A stretch of DNA of 64,000 nucleotides from Meconema thalassinum (lineage: Eukaryota; Arthropoda; Insecta; Orthoptera; Tettigoniidae): the NCBI GenBank assembly GCA_946902985.2, contig OX336389.2, positions 343,702,444 through 343,766,443 on the forward strand. Direction: 5' to 3'. Of this stretch, positions 57,776 to 64,000 are shown piece by piece; the stretch's first letter is position 1; each line of letters begins with the position of its first letter. The translations under genes were made by a program, and so were the position numbers. The notes beneath the pieces were generated by a model. The model worked only from the letters and a program-made list of their open reading frames with translations, made no database searches and was not told the origin of the DNA.

Positions 57776-57897
57776 AATTAACTTTAGAGTAATAATGGCT
57801 TAATTTAAATAGTTCAAAATTACAAATTTTATTCAATAGCTCACCTTTTCTATTCCTCATCTTAGTCTCTAATTGACATCACTTTATTGTGTTTTAG

Positions 57898-59265
57898 ATT
57901 TCACATGAGAAAAAATGCCACCTTCAGCAGCATGCAGATAGTGCCAGTCACTAAGCGAAAGCAGCCATGAAAAGTAACATTAGACAGACTCTGCTCACAC
58001 AAACTATATCTCCTACAACTCATAATGGTTTCTATGCTGATATGTGTAGAGCCCTAGTTGCAGCAAATATCCCCTGGAATGCTGTGCATAATCCGGTTTT
58101 CAGAGATTTTTTACAGAAATACACCAAGCAGCACATCCCATCAGCATCTACATTAAAGAAAAACTACTTAGATATTTGTTACAATGAGGTCATTTTGTCA
58201 ATCAGGGAGGATATTGGGGAGTCTTGCATATGGATGTGTGTGGACGAAACCACCGACTCTGTGGGCAGGTACATTGCTAACCTTATAGTAGGAAAACTGG
58301 AACCCAATCAGGCATCTACCGCTCACCTTCTTTGCTCTAAACAGCTTGAGAAAGTCAATAGTCGAAGCATTGCATACTTCATCAACAAGGGGTTGCAATT
58401 GTTGTATCCTGGGGGTGTTGATGATTCTAAAGTCCTTCTCCTTGTCTCCGATGCTGCTTCCTACATGATTGCCACTGCACCTCTCCTCAAAACTTTCTAT
58501 CCTTCTTTAATTCATGTTACTTGCATGGCCCATGCCTTGCATAGACTCGCAGAAACAGTTAGGGCCGAGTTTCCTGCAGTAAATACTCTCATTTCAACAA
58601 TGAAGAAAGTGTTCTGTAAGGCTCCATCAAGAATAGCCATCTTTCGAGAGAAACTCCCCTCTATTCCCCTTCCACCACAGCCAATCATCACCCGTTGGGG
58701 TTCCTGGATGGAAGCTGCCCTGTATTATGCAGAACATCTTGAGGAAATCATGACTGTGATAGACAATGTGCCTTTAACGGACAACTCTGCATGTGTGTCG
58801 TCTGTCAAAGAACTGTTAAATGATTGTTCCAGTGTTCAGAGAGACATTGCGTATATTCAGGCTAATTTTCCATTTCTTCCAGTCACCATTACAAAAATGG
58901 AGGAAAAAGGAAACAGTCTCAAACAGCAATTTTCTGTAATTGAAGAAGCTGAGAATAACATACCAAGTGCTAGGGGCAAGGTAGGAGATAAAATAAGAGA
59001 CAAGTGGTCTAGTGTACTGCTGAAGAACCCAGGTTATTCAATGCTGAAAAGGGTACATCAGGTAATGGATGGGGAAAAGGTAGACTTACCAAGTGAAATT
59101 GAATTGAAAAATGTAGGTAAATTTTCCTATGCCCCTCTAACATCTGTGAGTGTGGAGCGCTCTTTTTCTGCTTTCAAAATGATTTTAACAGACAAAAGAC
59201 ACAGCCTGACTGTGGAAAATTTGGAGAAGATTATTGTTATGTACTGTAAAGCAAACTACGAATGA
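57898..59265 (+). pseudogene. hAT transposase exon 2, one nonsense codon
   Basis: In phase with exon 1: ISHEKKCHLQQHADSASH completes the BED finger (His ligands). A TAA stop follows at 57952-57954. From the Met at 57967 the frame then runs 432 codons open. It has a first catalytic Asp region (WMCVDETTDSVGRY), the Asp of LLLVSDAASYM, the Cys-His part VTCMAHALHR, the RWGSW motif of the insertion domain, and the C-terminal hAT dimerisation region SVSVERSFSAFKMILTDKRH. Everything except the single stop looks intact, so the gene was active recently. The open part could still be translated alone. Confidence 0.85.
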
Positions 59266-59717
59266 AAGTACTGTAGGAATGTTCCTCACAAATAAATAAA
59301 CACATACTCCATTCGCGTTTCCACCGTTATTGGATGCCTACAGTGCTGTAATTGTGTACAGTGATTTTAGTATTAAGGTTTTAGATCAGTACTGATAATA
59401 ATATATCATATAATCCAAAACATTTTTTGACACATTACTTTTTATATTGTTTTTCATAAATGTCTTTTTTATTCTGTCTTAATTTTGCAGTTATTTCGGT
59501 TAAGAATAGGGATACCACGTTTGTTAAAGAAATAAAGTATCACGTTACAGTTTAAGTGTATATTGTAATATTTTAAAGTCTATTTCCTGCCTATCCACAC
59601 ATTTTGAAAACATATTTTAAGTGCCTAATTTCTCTTTTAAAAGCCTATTTACTTGTTTTAAAAGCCTATTTTAGGCGCCTAAAACTAATTTTTTTAGAGC
59701 CTAAAATCCCAGGTCTA

Positions 59718-59725
59718 CTTATGAG
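59718..59725. other. hAT target duplication CTTATGAG, right
   Basis: Partner of 56074-56081. Confidence 0.95.
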
Positions 59726-61470
59726 ATATCTTGACTCTACCCAGCTCTCACTTCCATACAGCAAGGTCGGTCTTAATACTGACGGATGCAGGGCGAGTTC
59801 CGTGTGCATTCTAGCAGAATACTGTAGATCGCAATTGACAGCTCATTGCATTGGCTTTTCTGCACCTCGATTCTATATCTTTCCCACTACTACCATCCTA
59901 AGAAAATACACTGTGCAAGTATTAAAAAGGTTCCTCCTGTATAGCATTCAATTTTCTTGTGGTTCTTCCCCACCGACATCACCTTCGTTTTTGAAATGCT
60001 GATTTTGATACCATGTTCCCTACAGTTCTATTCAAGTTCTTAAATGTTGGCTTGTAAGCTTTCGACGGAATCTGTAATTACTACCAGGTCATCAGCATAA
60101 GCCAGGCTGCTTACAAGGTTTCTACCTAATTGAATCCCACCTAGCCAGTTCATGGCCTTCAGCAAATGATTCATTTATAAAATAAATAGTACCGTAGTTG
60201 TGAAAGATTTCAACCTTGTCTAACTCCTGTAACAACTTTAAACCAAGAACTCATCCTAACGTCAACTTTCATTGCAGCCTGAATATCAACATAAATACTT
60301 TTGATTGCCTGTAGCAGGCTTCCTTCGATACCATAATCCTTCAGGATGCTCAGCATCTTTTCCCCTGGTACTCTATCGTACGCCTTCTCGAGATCCAAAA
60401 AACACAAACACATGTACCATTTCTCAATAACGCAGTGCGTACTAAAAATTTGATCCTGATATCCTCGTTGTGGTCTAAAGCCACACTGGTTTTCATCCAT
60501 CTTTCTCTCGGCCAATGATTTAACTTTCCTTTCTACAATGCTTGAGCACACGTTGCCCGGAACACATATCAAACAAATACTCCTATAATTCTTGCAATAT
60601 TTCCTGTCACCTTGGCCTTAAGCTGGAGCGATTACTGCTTTTGTCCAGCCAGGGGATACCTTTTCTAAATCCCATGTCAATTCGATTATCCTATGCATCC
60701 CTTTTATGCCAACTGTCCCACTATACTTCACCATTTCATGCCGAATTTCAGCTACTTCTATCGTTTTGTGACATTGCAGTTTATTTGCTACCATCTCTTC
60801 CTACTCAACCGTTAACTTATCTTGTTCCCGTCCTCATTCTCTTCCTGCATGATCTCAAAACCTGCCACGTTGTTAGGTAAGTCTCCAGTTATATTTAGTA
60901 AGTTTTAGATCTATTCTTGCCATCTTCCCAATTATTCCTTGATATCGAGAAAGAGTTTCACTGAGTTATCCAACTCAATACTCTTTTATCGTTTTTCCTT
61001 AATTTCTAAGATTCCTTATAACACTCCAAAAAGGCTTCCCAACTTGACCTAACGTTTCTAATTTATCTCTAAATTTTCCCCATGATTACCTATTTGACTC
61101 TACTATTATTTGATTGGTTCTTTTCCTTTTCTCTATCTGCCGGATTCCTTGTGTGGAGCTATTTTTGTAAGCGTTCTTTTTACGTTTACAAGCCGACTGC
61201 ATTATATCATTCCACCAGGACGTGTGCTTTTTATTGACTTTACGCACTGTTGTCCTAAAACATGTCTTTGCTACTTACAGTACAGCATTCCTGTACCCAA
61301 CAACTCCGTTTCAATGTCCTGCAATTCTTTACCCACTCTCTAGAAGTTCCCATCAATCATTTCCATATATTTCTGCTTGAGTTCCTTATCCTGGAGATTT
61401 TCACCCCTAATCCGTCTACAAACAGACGTCACTTTCTGCACTTTATGTGCTTAATTTACAGCAAATCAGT
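59726..61470 (-). pseudogene. LINE ORF2, reverse transcriptase part
   Basis: Minus strand, several frames. From the 5' side: KKNAYKNSS-like and KAFWSVIRNLRN segments (61.0-61.2 kb), RT block 1 (GDRKYCKNYRSICLICVPG), QCGFRPQRG-YQDQIF, the first catalytic Asp in FLDLEKAYDRVPG (about 60362-60398), GVRQG followed by TGA in place of Cys, the YADDLVV catalytic box (60082-60099) and SKTKVMSVGKNHKK. The domain order is that of non-LTR retrotransposons; the clade is not certain. Stops and frameshifts make it inactive. It is split from its C-terminal end by the hAT element. Confidence 0.85.
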
Positions 61471-61474
61471 TTGT

Positions 61475-61917
61475 AGGCTGTTTCATTAAGAACACCCGAA
61501 TGGCATGCAATTGCCTATATTGGAAGTCAGTAATGATTTAGTCTATTATTGACCGGTTTTACTCTCCCTTGTGTTTCTGTGAATCTCGTTATGTTTTGTG
61601 AATGAGTACGCAACAGATAACTATACCTACTGTAATTGGGGGCACGCGCCAGCTATGCTGAAGTCGGATTTATAACCTAGGCAAGAGTTCTCTCGATATT
61701 AATGCAAGGCTAAGAGTTCTCTCGATATTAATGCAAGGATACTGGTAAAACCTTGGAAAGCTGGATGCTGATGAGTTCATAATTAAATGCGAAAATATGT
61801 TTGCATAAATGCACAAAAATGGCTAATTGTACACAAAAGAAGAAACATATATGCAATGTAAAATAAAAATAATAATTTGCCGCAAGTCAAGCAGCTATCG
61901 TGATTAAAACCAACTAC
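61475..61917. other. Spacer with a short direct repeat
   Basis: AAGAGTTCTCTCGATATTAA occurs at 61683-61702 and again at 61711-61730. Nothing else is recognised. Confidence 0.5.
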
Positions 61918-61985
61918 TGGTAGGAACGGTGCAGATGACTTCGATGTTCCACCCCGTAAAACAACCAATATGCAGAGCCTCAATG
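61918..61985 (+). repeat. Degenerate shared 3' tail
   Basis: GCAGATGACTTCGATGTTCC and CACCCCGTAAAACAACC resemble the tail motif GATGACCT-GATGTT-GGCCCCTTAAAACAAC. Confidence 0.5.
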
Positions 61986-62054
61986 CGGAAATATCTTGGG
62001 GAGGGGGATGAGATGGATGTATGATTATTTTTCCACTTCAGAATGACAGGTCTA

Positions 62055-62215
62055 CCTGTATTATGGCTATGACTGCCTCCTTGATAATCCCAGCCCCAAT
62101 TACAGGGGCGTACTTTACTAAAAAACGCAATTTATTATACGGATTCTACATTCACCAAAGTGCGTGGGATTGATGACAACGATAGTCCATGTCGCTTTAA
62201 TAACATAGCAACCAC
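62055..62215 (+). repeat. SINE family A, degenerate 3' part
   Basis: GACTGCCTCCTTGATAATCC, CAGCCCCAATTACA and GGGATTGATGACAACGATAG follow the order of the family A body and tail. Confidence 0.5.
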
Positions 62216-62886
62216 AGCTTTCATGATTCACTTTCCTTTTGGTATTTTGACTTCAGATTTCAAACACTCTCGCTATAATTCTGTAAAAAGCATACCGGTT
62301 ATGGACTGTCTGATCTCTGGTGCTTTGTGCTTCATACCGTCAGACAACTAGGATGTGACTCAGAGGGAAGCTTATGATGGGCAATATCTCGGTCATGTCA
62401 TGCCATTACTGAATGTTTACTTACCAAATAGGAGAAAATATATAAAGTCAAATATTCCCCGTTAAAAATCAAATATTGAAGAAAGAATAGTCGCGTGAAA
62501 ATTTGCAAATGTGCACTTTCCGTATGAATACATTCTTTTAAATGTGTGTTTTATTGGCTAAAATCGTAAAAAATTGTAAAATAAACTTATATTTGCTTCA
62601 ATGTACATAACTTGGTATGTAAAATATCTCAAATTCTCTTAAAGATGTCCATTGAATGAAAACATACATTTCCAAGAACCCGGGTCTACTGATGAGACCG
62701 GGCTAAAGTTATCGTAGAAGGACTGAATGGATTAATGGATAATAGCGGTCATTAAAACCACTTCCTTGAACAGCACCTATGCACTTGTCAGTGAACAGCA
62801 CCTATGAACTTGTCAGTTTTCTTTTTTTTTACGAATAAATCTAAAATCGGAAGTCAAAACAGCGTTAAAATTGGCTTCGTCGCGCA
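62216..62886. other. Spacer, short local duplication
   Basis: GAACAGCACCTATG occurs at 62768 and 62792. No gene seen. Confidence 0.5.
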
Positions 62887-63445
62887 AGCTACTTAGCTAA
62901 TACCTGAAGGTATATTTAAACACATGTCAGGCCTTCGCCGTCCTTACCTCCCTGCCATCTTTTAGCTACATGGCTAATACCTGAAGGTATAGTTAAACAC
63001 ATGTCAGACCTTCGCCGTCCTTACCTCCCTGCCATCTTTTAGCTACTTGGCTAATACCTGAAGGTATAGTTAAACACATGTCAGACCTTCGCCGTCCTTA
63101 CCTCCCTGCCATCTTTTAGCTGCTTGGCTAATTCCTGAAGGTATAGTTAAACACATGTCAGACCTTCGCCGTCCTTACCTCCCTGCCATCTTTTAGCTGC
63201 TTGGCTAATACCTGAAGGTATAGTTAAACACATGTCAGACCTTCGCCGTCCTTACCTCCCTGCCATCTTTTAGCTGCTTGGCTAATTCCTGAAGGTATAG
63301 TTAAACACATGTCAGACCTTCGCCGTCCCTACCTCCCTGCCATATTTTAGCTACTTGGCTAATACCGGAATGTATAGTTAAACACATGTCAGACCCTGCC
63401 ATCTTTTAGCTATTTGGCTAATACCTTAAAGTATAGTAGTTAAAC
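62887..63445. repeat. 77-bp minisatellite, about 7 units
   Basis: The unit runs AGCTACTTGGCTAATACCTG to CTTACCTCCCTGCCATCTTT. Units start at 62887, 62964, 63041, 63118, 63195 and 63272, exactly 77 bp apart. The fourth and sixth share AATTCC while the third and fifth have AATACC. The last units are shortened and diverged. Confidence 0.92.
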
Positions 63446-64000
63446 TCATGTTAGGCCATGGGGTGGGAATTCAAGGTGATGCCAGTAAGAGTGGGGTGTC
63501 ATATTTCTAGTACGGTACTTGGATAACAACCGGCAAGTGGCAGCCATTACGGAGTACTACGATATGATTATAGTACACATGTGCTCGTACTGGTTGGTGA
63601 GTTTGAGACCAATAACAAGAGGCGACTTGGAAATTGAACTGGTTTCGAACTTATGCTCATCTCTAGTTCGTGCTCTCGTCTGAATAAATTATATATTATT
63701 ATTAACATCTTCATATATATTTATTTCATATGACAGATCTATTACAACTTTTCACCGATCTAATCAATGTAGTGATACGTGATCATTAGGAACGCTCGGC
63801 ACAGTACGTGTCACCGAGCCATCGTTACCCCCATCATCTTGTATCCCCCTCACTTAGATGAGAAGATAGCAGCAGTCTCCGCTCCGTCATTGTCTTCAAA
63901 AATCTCTCCATTCATTTAAGAGCATCTCGAGCCAGCTAGTGTGGGGAGCTGAAGGATGGTAAAGGTGATACTCTGATGCGCCATTAAATTACGACCACCT
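63446..64000. other. Spacer to window end, nothing recognised
   Basis: No recognisable content. Confidence 0.5.

Larger units (their letters stand above)
56697..57897 (+). other. Intron of hAT transposase, enlarged by insertions
   Basis: GTATGT at the start, and TTATTGTGTTTTAG at the end as polypyrimidine tract and acceptor. Without the foldback (56771-57524) and the SINE (57525-57775) it would be only about 200 bp. Confidence 0.7.
56082..59717 (+). mobile_element. hAT transposon, near complete
   Basis: A 16-bp perfect inverted end TAGACCTGGGATTTTA, an 8-bp target duplication and a two-exon transposase gene are present. Total length is 3,636 bp, of which about 1 kb is younger insertions in the intron. 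AT-rich subterminal regions hold many AAAATGCCTATTT/AAAGCCTATTT copies on both sides, the usual transposase-binding repeats. Confidence 0.93.

Overview
The window looks like non-genic nuclear DNA of a large, repeat-rich arthropod genome, most likely an insect. The evidence is many tRNA-derived SINEs, Tc1/mariner, pogo and hAT DNA transposons, a Ty3/gypsy LTR element, a LINE, and one transposase gene with a spliceosomal-type intron. A polyneopteran (orthopteroid) source is my guess and is not proven. I find no host protein gene, no rRNA and no convincing functional tRNA gene. Almost every recognisable open frame belongs to a mobile element.

Layout. 0-15 kb: a mosaic of SINEs of several families, a long-inverted-repeat mariner relic (594-2015), a Tc1-derived deletion element (5193-5717), a 1.1 kb near-perfect palindrome carrying a hammerhead-like motif (5809-6910), a full-length but dead Tc1 element (7117-8543), a 51-bp retroposed tail with a 12-bp target duplication (9162-9212), and a circularly permuted repeat (11.4-12.85 kb). 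15.3-23.58 kb: one satellite array of about 169 monomers of 49 bp, with internal 36-mer and 19-mer segment duplications. 24.06-39.38 kb: a Ty3/gypsy element in the form LTR-internal-LTR-internal-LTR on the minus strand, with 3,307-bp LTRs, 4-bp target duplications, and a middle LTR that looks like a crossover product. 39.4-47.7 kb: more SINEs, and a second foldback element (42.5-45.8 kb) whose centre has expanded into a 70-bp tandem array, itself hit by a 1,040-bp DNA transposon. 48-51.2 kb: an AT-rich, C-poor, gene-free block. 52.0-53.0 kb: a SINE split by a Tc1-derived element. 54.3-55.0 kb: a pogo/Tigger deletion derivative. 55.7-61.5 kb: a minus-strand LINE split by a 3.6-kb hAT transposon with an 8-bp target duplication; the hAT intron holds further insertions. 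62.9-63.4 kb: a 77-bp minisatellite.

How the parts relate. The SINE families differ in their tRNA-like heads but share a closely related 3' tail, which suggests that one LINE system copies them. The two foldback elements share a CUGANGA-stem-GAAAC motif whose stem pairs change together. This points to a structured RNA and to Penelope-like or retrozyme-like elements with inverted terminal repeats. I consider it the most interesting signal here.

Limits: all alignments were made by eye. Element boundaries without a stated target duplication are good to roughly 10-30 bp.
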